NCBI GenBank assembly: GCA_023053545.1
Contig: JAKZAN010000004.1
Location: 8,680,001-8,744,000 of the forward strand
Length of the DNA stretch: 64,000 nucleotides
Direction: 5' to 3'
Source: Lepidurus packardi
Taxonomy: Eukaryota; Arthropoda; Branchiopoda; Notostraca; Triopsidae
Part shown: one piece after another, positions 45,175 through 57,200 of the stretch
How positions within the stretch are numbered: the first letter of the stretch is position 1
How the letters are laid out: each line of letters opens with the position of its first letter
The notes under the pieces: model-generated
Database searches by the model: none
Seen by the model: only the letters and a program-made list of their open reading frames with translations
What the model was told of the DNA's origin: nothing
Translations under genes and position numbers: made by a program

Positions 45175-47021
45175 TGGATATCTTGGAGTTGATCATTTTT
45201 GTTTTTGAAAACTGTGTTATCCCTCTTTTTAACGAATGCAAATGGCAAAACAACGTCAGTGCAAATGGTAAGAGGCCAAAAGGGCAGGCGCTTTTTTTTC
45301 TCCCTCTCTTTATTTCCTTTTTTTTTTTACATATATAAGAAACAATGATGTTTCCTGTTTTGAAAGTCATCTGCGAAGTTAATTGAGCCAAACAGTCGTC
45401 GTACCATGCAAAAAATGAGCAGTTTTATGCTCAATAAAATTTGTCTTATTTTCCCAATTTGAAAAGCACACACAGACACATCGACAGACAACAAAAGAAC
45501 ATAAAAATGAGGAGTTTTTTGACAAAGTAATAGCAAAAAGGGGGTGATTCGACCGAAGGCGACATTTACGCCCGAGCGGCGAGAAAGGAAAAGTTTTTTG
45601 AGATGTTGTTTATGTCTTTGTTTTTGTGAGTGGGGGAAGAAAAATTGTTGGCAGATGTGCAAGTGAAACAAAAGAGGAAAACTTTGATTGGAAGCCCCAT
45701 CTTCGACACAAGCGCCGGTACTCAAATGGAGTATCCAGTGCAAGGTACTGTGACTGCCCTTTGCCTCTTTCCTTTGCATTCTTTACTGTGTTCAACCTGC
45801 TTTTTTGCCATCGTATTTTGACGAGCTAGGAGGAGTGTTTTCATTGCTGTTTTTCAAAACAAATCACACAAAGAGAAGAAGGACTATTCTACTCTTTATT
45901 GTGCAGAGGCCACAAGACAACGTTAGGGGGAAAAGTGCGAAGTGGACAGTTTTTTCTGGTACAGCATAAAGAAAAGAGCAGAGAAAGAGGGAAAACTTGC
46001 ATGGAATTTCTTGAGTTGATTGTAAAACTTTATAGCGTGTCCTTATATCTCCGTCTCCGAAGCTTTGCTAGTTTTCCATTGGCCTGTTCCTTGTAGTTTA
46101 CCCTGATGGTTAGCTAAATAGCACACTTTCCAAACGAAGTCTAGTCGTTTTAATAATTACTCTTTAAAAACAAAAAAATATTTGGAGCTAAGCTTCTTTA
46201 TTATAGTTTCCGAAATGGACCGAAATTATGAGGAGAGCTCTTTCCTGAACCTTTGCATTAAAAGTAATCCGCTTTTGCATTGAAATAATTAGTCTCGATG
46301 TAACGAAGTAAAGCATTCGTTGTTGGCCCCGTAGGGCCAGCGAACGTTTTTTTTTTAGGAAGAATGAAATATCAGAATATTCCGTAGTCTTAAACGAGCT
46401 TTCCCGCCTTACCCCCACTTCTCGCTTCTTAATTTACTGTCAATATCGACGATATCCGTTTTTAGATCGATACCAATTACCTAATAAATAATAATATGGT
46501 AAGTAGGGCTGTTTTTTAATGAAGACTCCTCCTTTCAAATTGTTACCGCTTTTCAGATGCGTTTCACTCTATAATTAGTTTGCTTTGAACTATGCATGTT
46601 TTTGTAGCATTTTACCTGCGAAACTACGAATATGATGCGCATATTAAGCGGTGTCAAATGTATTAGTAGTTTACGTGTGTAAATGAGCAGTCCAGGTGTT
46701 TTAGTTTCCCTAAAGCGTGAATGAGTTAGATTACGATGTGAAAATATGCAGGTTTCACGTAAATAAGGCTTTCTTATTTATTTACTTTTCTTATTTGTCG
46801 CACTTCTACTTCTTAGAAAATTCAACACTAATAACCTTAGGCGCATGCGGCATATCTCATAAAAGTGGCCAGATGCAATAAAATAAGTCAAGAAGTGCAA
46901 CAATTATTTAAGAATTTTTCTTTTTAAGATAGCCATGGAAAAAACACCAAAATGCACAAAACCGTTTCTTCGCATGGATTTACGTTGGTAAATTTCATTT
47001 TCCTGTAAAACTTTATATCTT
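45175..47021. other. SCAF4/8 3' UTR and spacer to ING
   Basis: A polyadenylation signal AATAAA is at 45433-45438. Beyond it no gene was recognised; ORFs on both strands (e.g. 45327-45779 minus) lack similarity. The right end holds the 3' UTR of the convergent ING gene. Confidence 0.55.
45433..45438 (+). terminator. polyadenylation signal of SCAF4/8
   Basis: TCAATAAAAT about 260 bp after the stop codon at 45174. Confidence 0.5.
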
Positions 47022-48123
47022 TTACGCTTTCTCTTCGCGCTCGCGGTTGTACCGTTCGAGTTCTTTCAAAAACTGCGCTTTGGGTTTCATGACAGTTGGT
47101 CGATCGCCTCGGCACTTGGGACAGTACCACTTGCCTTTAGGTTTGGTGGTGAGCGACACGCAGGAAAAGTGAAACCATTCGATAGGACACAAGTCATTGT
47201 CACAGCCGATCATCTCGCCGTAAGACACTTGGTCGCACAAACAGTACGTAGGTTCGTCAGGATCGATAGGGAAATCAGGAGGTGATGAGCTGCGTTCCTT
47301 CTCGGCTTTGGCTTTTCGCTTCTTTTTCTTCCCAACAGCTGCACTGACTCCTGACCCGCTTGCAGTCGACGTTTTCCGGTGAGTTGCTTTAGGTTCAGCG
47401 ACCGGAGTTGTCGCAGCGGGAACAACGGCAACAGCGAAAGATTCGGATCCTTCATTGCTGGCGTCGACTTTTGAACGTCGAACACGTTTAGATTGTCTTT
47501 CGCCAGCAGGAGTGTTTACCACCTCTTTGACCATAGCTTCTTTAACCGGCTCTGCATTCTCTTGCTCACGTCCAAACTCTTATCAAAAAAATTTTAAAAC
47601 ATTGAGAATGTATCAAGATTTTTGCGGAATTTTCTTTTGATTTTTTACCTAAATTCTTGCTGTCTGTTTCTAATTGTCGCGTTTTGTTCTCCACGACGTC
47701 TTGCAATGCTTGCACGACCTGAATCTTCTCATCTCCTATCTCCATAGATGACAATAAAGCGGTCTGGAGCTTTTGCATGATGCGTTTCCTGAAACCAGTG
47801 CTGATGTTGCCAGTGTTTGAACCTATTTCAACGCTGTTTTCGTTCGAAATTAAGGCTTCTTCTCGATCTCCTTCGGGTCCTTTTAAGAGCTGCACCTCAA
47901 AATGATCAAGATCACGTAGTATTGCTACAAATACAAGATACAATGAATGAAACTACGTAGAAAGCTAGTTTCTTGAGATTTGGGTACCTTGGTAGCCTAC
48001 GTCGAGCTCTCGTAAGCGAGATAAATGCCGTTGGAGGTCATTTGGGAGGTTTTCTACGCTGTCTAGATAGTCTTCCAAGTAAGTGGCGGAATACAAAGCT
48101 TCTGCCGCCACTTGGTTCAGCAT
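47022..48123 (-). CDS. Ing1: inhibitor of growth (ING1/ING2 type) PHD protein
   Basis: Three exons, 5' to 3': 47988-48123, 47649-47924 and 47022-47578, giving 322 aa. The N-terminal ING helical domain has [20 protein letters not shown] and, later, [20 protein letters not shown], as in ING1/ING2. A basic Ser/Ala-rich linker with KKKKRKAK, a likely nuclear localisation signal, precedes the PHD finger: [26 protein letters not shown] and [12 protein letters not shown], with all eight zinc ligands. This finger reads H3K4me3 and recruits Sin3/HDAC complexes in the ING1/2 group. The C-terminus is basic. Slightly longer than human ING1b/ING2 (about 280 aa) because of the linker. Confidence 0.93.
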
Positions 48124-49633
48124 TTTTTCAACACTTTTCACTCAAATCCTGGACATGGCTTGGCTTTTGCGCTCTTCATAACTTTAATAACATTTGACTG
48201 AATTGTAGCTGGCGCTCCCAAGCGGCCAGAAGCCTTAATGGCCCTTTATTTGAATTGTTACTGTCCCGTGCTGCCATCTAACGGTTGTAAACCTTAATAA
48301 GTGTTATTTTGGCGGGTCAGTCGTAACTTAATTTGTTTCATATCAAACTCATAAGTTGTGAAGTTAGTGAGATTTTCATCGCTTAACAAAATTTAAATAC
48401 ATTAAGTAAGTCTTCTTGTAACTTGAATCCATAAATGCGGTAAATAACACAATTGTACGAATTATAATCGTAGGAGATGTAATTTGGGATCTTGGGGGGC
48501 GAATAGCTTGCGAAGCTAACATAATTTCAGAGTCAATAAGCATTGGCGCGCTTTCTGTTCCTTGTGATAAGGTTTAAAGCTTGATTGATTCACTTTTTTT
48601 CCCCTCCTTAATAATGTTCTGTTTTCGAAGTTTTATTTGTTTACTTACCTACTTGCCAAGTGAAGACTAGAGATTTAGGATACGGGTTTCTGGAGGATAA
48701 AATATTTACTTTATACCTATTGCTTTATAGCTATTGAAACTTAGATTTTAGTTCAAATTTTATTGTGTAGAATAATTATCTTTAATTATGTTTTTTACTG
48801 TTTAGTTAATATTTATAATATTTCGCAGAATTATATTTTATTCTGCAATTATAATCAGATTCACCATTTCCTGAATTAGGGGTTAAGAAAAGTCAAAATT
48901 TGGACTCGAGATTATTTTGTATTGAGAATTCTAAATTCGGCTATGAATGCAATTACTGAAAGGGTAAGGTTAATGAAATGGGCACGATTGCTGTCATGCA
49001 AGAAAAATGTAATCCAAAAAAACACTGCTGTCGGGGTACAGGCTTACGTACCGGCTTTTAGACTCTTTTTCAGGCTCAAACATAGCCAATTAATTAAAAC
49101 CATGCTATTTTGGCACTTGTTGCGTACTGTACGCAAGGTTATGCAAGTCGCACTTTTTTCTCATTTCTTTACATTCTTACGGTTTCATATTGACCAGCAG
49201 GTATTTCTACAAAGGGTAGTAATCGAAAAAACGTGACTAAAACATCACTTTCCAACTTCTTTGCGTTCATATAAATCAAAAATCGATTTGAAATCTAGGA
49301 ACTATAAAAGTAGTGGGTTTTAACCCCAAGAAATTTTAAGATAAAAATGGTTTAGGAATCCAAAACTAAATCAAAGGGTCCCAGAACGAGGCACACGATT
49401 CTGTCTTGCGTATGTAACTACTGGTCTGCAACTACGAGGTACAACATATTTCAAATAAGGAACCATAACTCGAGGTAGATAGGTATGGTAAGGGCTTTTT
49501 TCCCAACATTTCTCCCAAAATTTCTTCAAATCGTTTGTTTTTTTGTCAAAGGCACACACGTTTCTCACAAAAAAAATCTTTTTGAACACATAATTTCGTA
49601 GCAAAAAAAAAACGATTTTTTCTCATGTTTTTC
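48124..49633. other. spacer: ING promoter and lin-28 3' UTR
   Basis: AT-rich with no recognised gene. A GCCATCTAACGG motif near 48273 resembles the CTCF-like AGATGGC core on the minus strand. The right-hand few hundred bases are the probable lin-28 3' UTR, with a let-7 seed match. Confidence 0.5.
49472..49492 (-). promoter_or_regulatory. let-7 target site in lin-28 3' UTR
   Basis: On the lin-28 strand CTACCTC (plus GAGGTAG, 49472-49478) is an exact complement of let-7 nucleotides 2-8. Further pairing follows (plus GAGGTAGATAGGTATGG resembles let-7 itself). It lies about 160 nt beyond the lin-28 stop codon. let-7 repression of lin-28 is established in worms and vertebrates; here it is inferred from sequence. 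Confidence 0.6.
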
Positions 49634-51771
49634 CTAATTCGGAGTTTGATTGTCAGGTTCGCTTTTTTCTTTACTCTCTTCGTGAAGTGACCGATTCGGA
49701 CAATCGGCGATAAGATGACTGTCAGCCTTGCACAAATGGCAGCGTTTCGGCAAAGGTCCCACCGTACATTTGGCGGCTATATGGTTCCCAAATTCTCCGC
49801 AATTATAGCACCTGTAAGGTACACTTAATTACGATTTTGTAGAGAAAATTCAAAAAAATCTATTAAATTAATTTTATTTTTGAATATTTTTAAACAGATT
49901 GAAAGAAGTTTTACCTAATTTTCCTGAAGCGACTTTTCGGCTGAGGTCTTCGTTGAGAGCCTTTGCAATCCGTTCCACCAATGCCGGTAACTTGAATCGC
50001 TTCCAAGCCTTTGCCCGAAGTTTTGCATTCAAACTCAACTTCTTCTTCATCTCCTAAACTTCGGAATCCGTTCATTTGGATGACACTCTGTGTGAAAAAC
50101 GAGATAAGAGCCCCCACTTTTACCAATAGGCAGTACGGAAATCTGTGCAGCTGCTCACAAATCACGAACAGCTGTTCTTTTTCCGCCAAAATTTCGCTTT
50201 AGAAGATTCGCAGTGACATATTTCAGCAAAATCGAAGCAAAAGTACGTCAGATTTCCACGCGATTTCAAATCAGGGGGTTAGAAGGGGGTTTAAAAAGGA
50301 ACAAAGATGGCGTATAGTAACATGGGGGGGAAGGGCAAAGAGTTTCCCATTGAATGGATTCAGTAAACAAGTTTGCTTGTTCCTTTTCCCTTTTCTTGCC
50401 ATTTTCCTTCCAAATTCTTCTATCCCAATCGTTTTCCCCCCACATTTTAGTACTTTCAAACGAGGTCAACGTACCCCCTCTCCAAAACCCCCTGATAAGT
50501 TAGGTTTATGCCCTTCCCTTTTAGCAACGAATAAGGGTTTAAGAGCCCTGAAAACCCTCCCTGCCTTTAAGATTTCTGTGCGAAATTCTCGTTAGCCCCT
50601 GCATGAAAATTCTAAATATTATTTCCTTACAGGCAAAAGGAAACAGTTTGAATCATTGGGAAAGTAATTCTTACCTGATGTACAAACACGTCTTGACCGC
50701 CATCGTCTGGCGTAATGAAACCCCAACCTTTTGCCACATTGAACCATTTACATCGTCCTCTTCTTCGTACGCCACATTCTTGCGTCTCTTCTAATAATAT
50801 GTTTTTGAAAAAAATTAGCAACAACGTATTAAACAATCTCAAAAATACCCAACTCTTTAAAATCATGCAAAATCGTTTCAAATAATTTTAAAGCATTTTG
50901 AACTTCAAAAATCGGTTTACGATATTGTCAAATATAGCAGAACAGTTTAAAATCATAATAAAACTAGTTAACGTCATACTAAAATTGGGTGTAATCATTT
51001 TACAATTCACTAGTTCATTATAATCGTTTTAATTCGTATCAGGTTCGTTCTACTCGTTTTGAGACATAACTATTTGGGAAATTAGGGCCGCAAATCTAAC
51101 TTGTCAGATCTTACCAATTTTTTTTATTATTATTTTATTTACAGTGAAATGATTCTTTAGGATTCCTAGAGACTAAGAAGTTTAGTATTCCCAAGAGGAT
51201 GAGGGATTTGAACGGACGGTAAGCGAAGGTTTGGAATTTCTCGTTCTAAAAGCTAAAAATAACGTTTTGCGCTGGAATCCCCTTTGACACTAATTCCATC
51301 AGTTCCACTAGGCATAAGAGACAAACGCGTGCAGCAGGCAGCGACAATAAACATGTAAAGAAACAAAGTTTAAAAAAAGAAAGAGTGAGAGCGCGCGAGA
51401 TAGAACAGTGTGAGGCCTAGATAACTGCGGCGGCCAAATAGAGAAAAACTTGAGTGAAAAAAATTAAGGAATGCGGGTAGGCATACGGTGGGAAAGAAGC
51501 TTAATCTACAGCTTCCTGCGTTTTCTGACAGGACCCAAAATGAAAGTAAAAATGCAAACCAAACCCTCTTTGCACCCCACGCCAGTCACTCTGGCGTGGG
51601 TTGTTAGGAATGTTCCGAAAATACGTAAAAAAATGTCTATAACTATCTTTTCTAATGTATTTTTATTTCTTGATATCATAAAGACCCACTTTGTTTTCTA
51701 AATTTCTAAATGCTTAAAAATTGGTAATTTGACCCGAATTTAAGCAGAAATCTACACGTACCTGTAGCCAT
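49634..51771 (-). CDS. lin-28: lin-28, cold-shock and zinc-knuckle RNA-binding protein
   Basis: Four exons, 5' to 3': 51762-51771, 50675-50790, 49915-50087 and 49634-49811, giving 158 aa. The start exon holds only ATGGCTACAG; its GTACGT donor and phase fit the next exon. The cold-shock domain spans about residues 10-80, with [15 protein letters not shown] (RNP1) and DVFVHQ (RNP2), then [15 protein letters not shown] and GLEAIQVTG. Two CCHC knuckles follow: [15 protein letters not shown] and [14 protein letters not shown]. The pair of domains binds let-7 precursors and mRNAs in other animals and controls developmental timing. It is short for the family (Drosophila about 195 aa). An alternative upstream first exon cannot be excluded. 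Confidence 0.93.
51576..51600 (+). other. GC-rich 10-bp perfect hairpin in lin-28 intron 1
   Basis: CCCACGCCAG (51576-51585) pairs exactly with CTGGCGTGGG (51591-51600) around TCACT. It is unusual in its AT-rich surroundings. No known RNA structure was matched. Confidence 0.7.
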
Positions 51772-53237
51772 AATGTACTAGTAGGTGTGGCGCGCTTGAA
51801 GGGTGGGTTGGGGAGATGCAGAAGCTTCTATTTGGCGCCGGTTTAAGTATTGCGCACACTATTAGCCATCACTCGATGTAATCCAGTTTTATTCCCATAG
51901 AAAGTCACATGGAAAAGCACTTGCATGGCGGTTAAGAGATCACCAGTATTGAAAACCCGAGCCCCCAAAACTTCAAACCTTTTCAACGAATTTTCGCATT
52001 GAAGTTACGTGATTCGAACGGAACACAACTGGGACTCACGGTTAATTTGAAATTTCAGGGATTTTAAATACACGTTTTTTGAAGGTTTTCAAAGGCTGTT
52101 TGGAGGGTTTTTATGCGGTTTCGGGAGGGCGCAAAAGTTTTGATTGTTGTACGGCCGCACCTTTGAAAATGAAACGCAAAAGGAAACCCAAGCCTGCTTG
52201 CTGCGAAGTCTGCAAGTGAGGGAAATGCCCAGAAACAGAGACAAAATTGTCAGGGGGTGGGAAGGGCAAGGGTGCTGCTACTTTGGCTGCTGCCTGCCTG
52301 CCTGCCTGGCCTGCTTCTTGCTCCGGTATGCACCACGAGGGTCCTTTTTTTTCCTTCTGCTTCTTCGTCTTCTTAGGGGTTCCAGCCAGTAGGATGGTTT
52401 ACTTTGCAAAAAGCTAGCGCCATTTTCCACTTTGGCGGAGGGAAAAAGAATTTCAATTCGAAATGGATGTAGTCTGTTTTTTTTGTTGTTTTTTTTAGCA
52501 CGGGGAGGAAAGGTGAAGCGGGAGGGGGAGAGGGTAAAGGGGGTGGTATGGGCTCAGTGTGAAGCCTAAAGGGGGGGCAATGGTGATGTTATATAGGCAT
52601 ATAAAAAAGAGAAAGAAAGAGTAGGGAAAAAAGGTTGCGGGTTTATGTTACAACGGCACCAAATAAGAGGGGGATGTGGGGGGTGCTGAAGCTTTTCCGA
52701 TTGTTAACAACATGGTGTTCATTCATGACAGCTCACCCCGTGCTTACCAAAGATAAGAATAAAGGCCTAGGGAGTATCATGTCCTCTTTTGGGTAAGGTA
52801 GTCTGTACTTCCGTGAATTTGATAACGTAGAGGAGCTTCTAAGTAGCAAGACTAATTGACGGGTAGATGTTCCCTTCTTCCTGGAGAGATTATATAGGAG
52901 AGAGACAGTGGAAAGGACTTGTCTTAGTTGAAGAGATTCGTTTGGTTAAATTGAGGAAATTTTTATAGTCGCTCTTATTGGTTTAATTTAATGTATCTTA
53001 AATGTAAGAAAACAAGCTGTAATATTTATATACTGTATTTAAACCAAATGTGTGTTAAATATTCACATTGTAGGTTTGGTTGTTCAAAGTTTGGAATATA
53101 AAGGGCGATCTATATAGTACTGTGGTTTAGGGCTACAAAAGGTGGTTATAATTTTCATGTAACAATGAAATGTTCCGGTTTGGGGTCAATAGTGAATATC
53201 TGGTTAGCGTTGAACTGATATATAGTTTGTCTACTAA
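51772..53237. promoter_or_regulatory. upstream region of lin-28
   Basis: It contains the lin-28 promoter by position. A small TGCC microsatellite lies at about 52293-52310. No coding gene was recognised; short frames lack similarity. Confidence 0.45.
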
Positions 53238-53292
53238 GTTAGATGGGATGGGATGCACACATCCCATCTAACCATTAGGTTAGATGGGATGT
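53238..53292 (+). other. three-arm repeat able to form two alternative hairpins
   Basis: Arm 1 GTTAGATGGGATG (53238-53250) and arm 3 GGTTAGATGGGATG (53278-53291) are both complementary to arm 2 CATCCCATCTAACC (53260-53273). Arms 1-2 give a 13-bp stem; arms 2-3 give a 15-bp stem with an ATTA loop if flanking A/T is counted. The two cannot form at once. Confidence 0.8.
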
Positions 53293-53810
53293 TTGCAGAG
53301 CAACAATGAATGAGTCGAGTTTGCTTAATGTGTGATAAAGAGGAGGTTTAGTGTTGGCGAAATACTAAAGTTAAACATTTTCGGACAACATTGAAATTTT
53401 TGGTTTTCAGAAGATAGAATTGTACACGAAAGAATGCTTTCTTTGTTGAGCGAATGGAGAATTACAGTGAACATTTGAAAGAACCACTATAACTCTCCAA
53501 TGTCCACTTTTGTATTACTTTGTTTACTGGGCAATGCTTCGTGTTTTTTTCCCAGATCAGTACTGCGTTGCTGAATAGAAATATGTAGAATGACGATCCC
53601 ATAGTAGACTACTACAAAGCAAGCAACGGTTTTTACTAGCACTTAAATAATAAGGCTACAAATTATATTTTATTGAAATCCGTAAATCTACAAATATTGT
53701 AAACAGTGCTACATTTGTAATCACAAGTTATGTTGCAGTATTTCGTATAGGACATTATAAAAATTGAACGAATTTCTTGAGAAATTGCTACTTGAGTTTA
53801 TTTCAGAGAA

Positions 53811-53838
53811 GGTGAATGAAGGTGAATGAAGGTGAATG
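53811..53838 (+). repeat. 10-bp tandem repeat GGTGAATGAA
   Basis: Two full copies and one 8-bp partial copy in direct succession. Confidence 0.9.
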
Positions 53839-54130
53839 TTCGCCTTGATATAAAAGTCAATCATTAGTTTGAAACTATCAAACTATGATATATTTCGGTT
53901 AATTCAATTCAGCTTATTGCACAAAAACCCAAAAGGCTAATATACACAACTGTCTTATTACGAGGGCAAAATTAAACGGTAAACGAATCCAAGAAAGTGA
54001 AACTGAAAAAAGGTGATCATGTATAGTACAACCGTAAACCAAATATAGTTAGAGGCAATAGGCGTTAGCCGACGTCGATTACTTGGGGGGAAAAAAGCGA
54101 AACTGAATTTTTGTAAAACTTTTGAAAAGT

Positions 54131-54196
54131 AACGCCACCTACGTGCAGTAAATCAAACAACTATTAGCTTACTAAATTGTTTGTTAGATGGCGCAA
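54131..54196. promoter_or_regulatory. paired CTCF-like motifs in opposite orientation
   Basis: AACGCCACCTACG (from 54131; reverse complement CGTAGGTGGCGTT) and TAGATGGCGCAA (54185) both fit the arthropod CTCF core AGRTGGCGY. They are 55 bp apart with opposite orientation, between lin-28 and sif. Insulator function is inference. Confidence 0.4.
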
Positions 54197-54229
54197 GTGT
54201 AGACAAGCCAACTCAAATGCACAGATTGA

Positions 54230-57200
54230 GCACCAAGCAGAGATTTTCCATCTTTGGACGGGTTTCTCTCTCTCTCTCGGCGCGCGTTTCCGTGACGTTG
54301 CTTGCTGGAGAGAGGGTCGATGGAGGCTGTGGATCACGGAGGCTGGGCCTGGGCTGCTCGCTGGCTTGCTCAACGTTCAACGCTAACATCTTAGCGGTGG
54401 CTCCACGCCTTGTAACAACCCGGAGGTGCCCGTGAAAGAGCTAAATGCACCGGTTGGCGGATTCGACGTGTCCAAAAACCTAGCAAAAACGTTCCAAAAT
54501 TCCCCGTGCTAAAGTAGTCACTCTTTTGAAAAACTCACAAGTGTACAAAGCTTCAACCAGCTCTCTTCCATAAAACTAAACTATTTCGGTGATTTTCCCC
54601 ATTTTGTTGCATTATTTTTCCGTAATTTTCCTCCTCCCCAAAAAAGAAAAACCGACAACATTTCCTTCACCTTGTGCAAAGTTAAGTTAAATGTGTGGCA
54701 ATTTTATTACAGTTAGTCCAGGTGCCAGTTTGCAGACATTGTGATTTTTCAAGATTAAAAAACAACAAAGTGGGAGTGTAGGGTCAAGAAGATTGGACCA
54801 TTTGTTTTGGGGCCCATTAAGTCTGTGAAGCTTTGGACACTGGACTTGAGCTTGAGGAAGACTTCTACCCTTGTTATATATACCCTCCAGGACAAGACAA
54901 GCTTAACAGATCCACACAAAATAAAAAAAAAAGAGAAGAAGGAAAAAAAAAGTTTATTGCGCCAGCAAAACGGAAGGAGGAAACATGGCAAAACGCCCAA
55001 TGTCATCAGTCATAGATCGTAAGTTGAACTACCTTCGGTTCCGTTTTGACGCCATGTGTTTGTGACTGTCGTGTCGTAAGAGTGAAAGGTTAAGAGCGAT
55101 TGCTTGATCTTATTTATGTCACGACTGTTGTGACTAAAACTTTTCAAGTTTTCTCTTATTTCATTTTTATTTACGTTGCTAAAATAAAAATATAAGTACC
55201 GCGTCACTTTCCCTTATCATCCCGAAACCAGCCTTCTCTTGCCCCAAGGTTGACAGGTTTTGGTTTTTCAATTTACATAAACTTATGGATTGGATAAGTT
55301 TTTGTTTCATTCCCTTTTAGGAAAAAAACTGAAGACAAAAATAAGAACAGGAATGGAAAATGGTAATGAAACCATTGGCTGCTCTAGAGACCAAACCAAA
55401 TAAATCCAAATGTTTCGTTACAGTGGTATAGGATTCAGGTTAAAGGCTCACGATATTGACTAAAGAACTATATTGAACCAATATAAGAACTAACATTGGA
55501 CGTTGAACGTCTTTCTCGGTTCTCTCGCAGAAAAGGGACTAGACCTGTACGCCAGCGACTGTACCCAGAAAACCTAGCCCAACCCAGCCATCAAATTGAT
55601 TACTTCTGGCACTAATACGTAATCAATTTCCGAACCTAACGGAACCTCCTTCCTCCTCCCCCCCCCCCCCCCCCCCCCCCCGTGAAAGCCCGGGGGCTTT
55701 CTACCTTTTAGTGAATGACACACACACACATACAGACACACGGAGAAAAGGACAGAAATAAGAGAACGCAGGAGAAATTAAGACAGAAAGAGAGAAAAGG
55801 GGAGAATGGGTTTCAGTTCCGATCCAAGTTTATCTTTCTCTCTTGCTATTAAAATGTCTTAAATGCCAATATCGTTTTTCCTTGCGATCCAAAATTGGTC
55901 GTATGGGCGTTTCTGGGTTCCTGGTGCAAAGGCGAAATACATCCACATGTACAGAACACAATTTAAAGATATATACGTATAGTGTATAGTCCTTTTGCCC
56001 CCAACCCTGCTCTTTTTTTTAAGTTTCGTCGCATCTCATCTCTCCACACCCAAACCGTCCCAGACGGATATGTGTTTCTCTCCTCCCAGCTTCCAAGCTT
56101 GCTTTCCCTTGCTCGCTATATGGCAAGTAAGAAGAAGGCAAGGGCACACACACACGGCACATCCCCCAACTTTCCCGATCAATACTCGCTGGTTGTGTGT
56201 TATATGAGTGTGTGTGTATGTGGTGTGTTCCCAGAGAAAGAGAGTCAGAAATGAGGCTGCGTTTTCTCTCTTGCTTGGGCATCCAAGGCAAAGTTGAAAC
56301 CCCCGTATATGCCTTATAAGATAGAAAGACAGGAATAGTTGGTGTGCAGTACTTTACAGGTACACCAAGGAGTATAGTACGGGGAACACCGAGTACCCAA
56401 AAAAGAAGATATATAGTATATACAAAAATGAAACTAAAAAAGCTCTCGGGCTATGGGTACTTTGCGAGTTCGCTTAGCTTACTTCGTCTTTTCCTGGTTT
56501 GGGAGGCTGGTAAACCTAAAGCATCCAAAGGAAGGGAAAAGAGCGTTGAGCCCTTCCCGGAACAATTCCATTTTGAGAGGTAACACAACAACAAAAGCTC
56601 CAGTATTTCCGTCTCGCTTTCTCTCGACCGTTGCTGAACACGCCTTACGCCTTCTTGAGAACACACAACATCCTGATGTTGCAAAAATCGCCAATTCCAG
56701 CTTCCACAGATGGCCATATATAGCCTGGAACCCCTGCACACCCATCCAAACTCCTCCGAAGGGGGTTTAACACAAGGGAGTTCCGTTAGCGTAATATGCG
56801 AAAATTTTTGCAAAATTCTTGCAAACTTTCTTGACACTATCGTAGGGATTAAAGTATTCGTTTAAAAGCTTTAGATTTAAAATTCCAAGGATTGGCGGCA
56901 GAAATTTACAGCATTAGCTCAACTTTCGCGATGTTGAAAATGATCGCGGCCCTGTTAGGCTTCGTATAGATTTTTAGTAGCTAGTTTGAAGAACTTGTAG
57001 TTTAAATTGTGTGAGGTTTCTTGATAGTAAGAGTCTCTAGCAATGTCTGGGTTTTGGTAAGAGAGTTTGGAGCGTTGACGGTAGTAATTTGTCATTTTAG
57101 TTCAAATCAGTATGCTAAATGAGATGGGCTCAGTTCACTCGTGGATTATTTTTAGAGCATATTTTGCTTAAATCGCGTAAAATGTTCATATTTACGATCT

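Noticed and set aside
45327-45779. 150-codon minus-strand frame after SCAF4/8
   Set aside because: Low-complexity composition, overlaps the probable SCAF4/8 3' UTR and poly(A) signal, no similarity.
56453-56767. 105-codon plus-strand frame upstream of sif
   Set aside because: The opposite strand is open over the same stretch, there is no recognisable motif, and no splice or promoter context.
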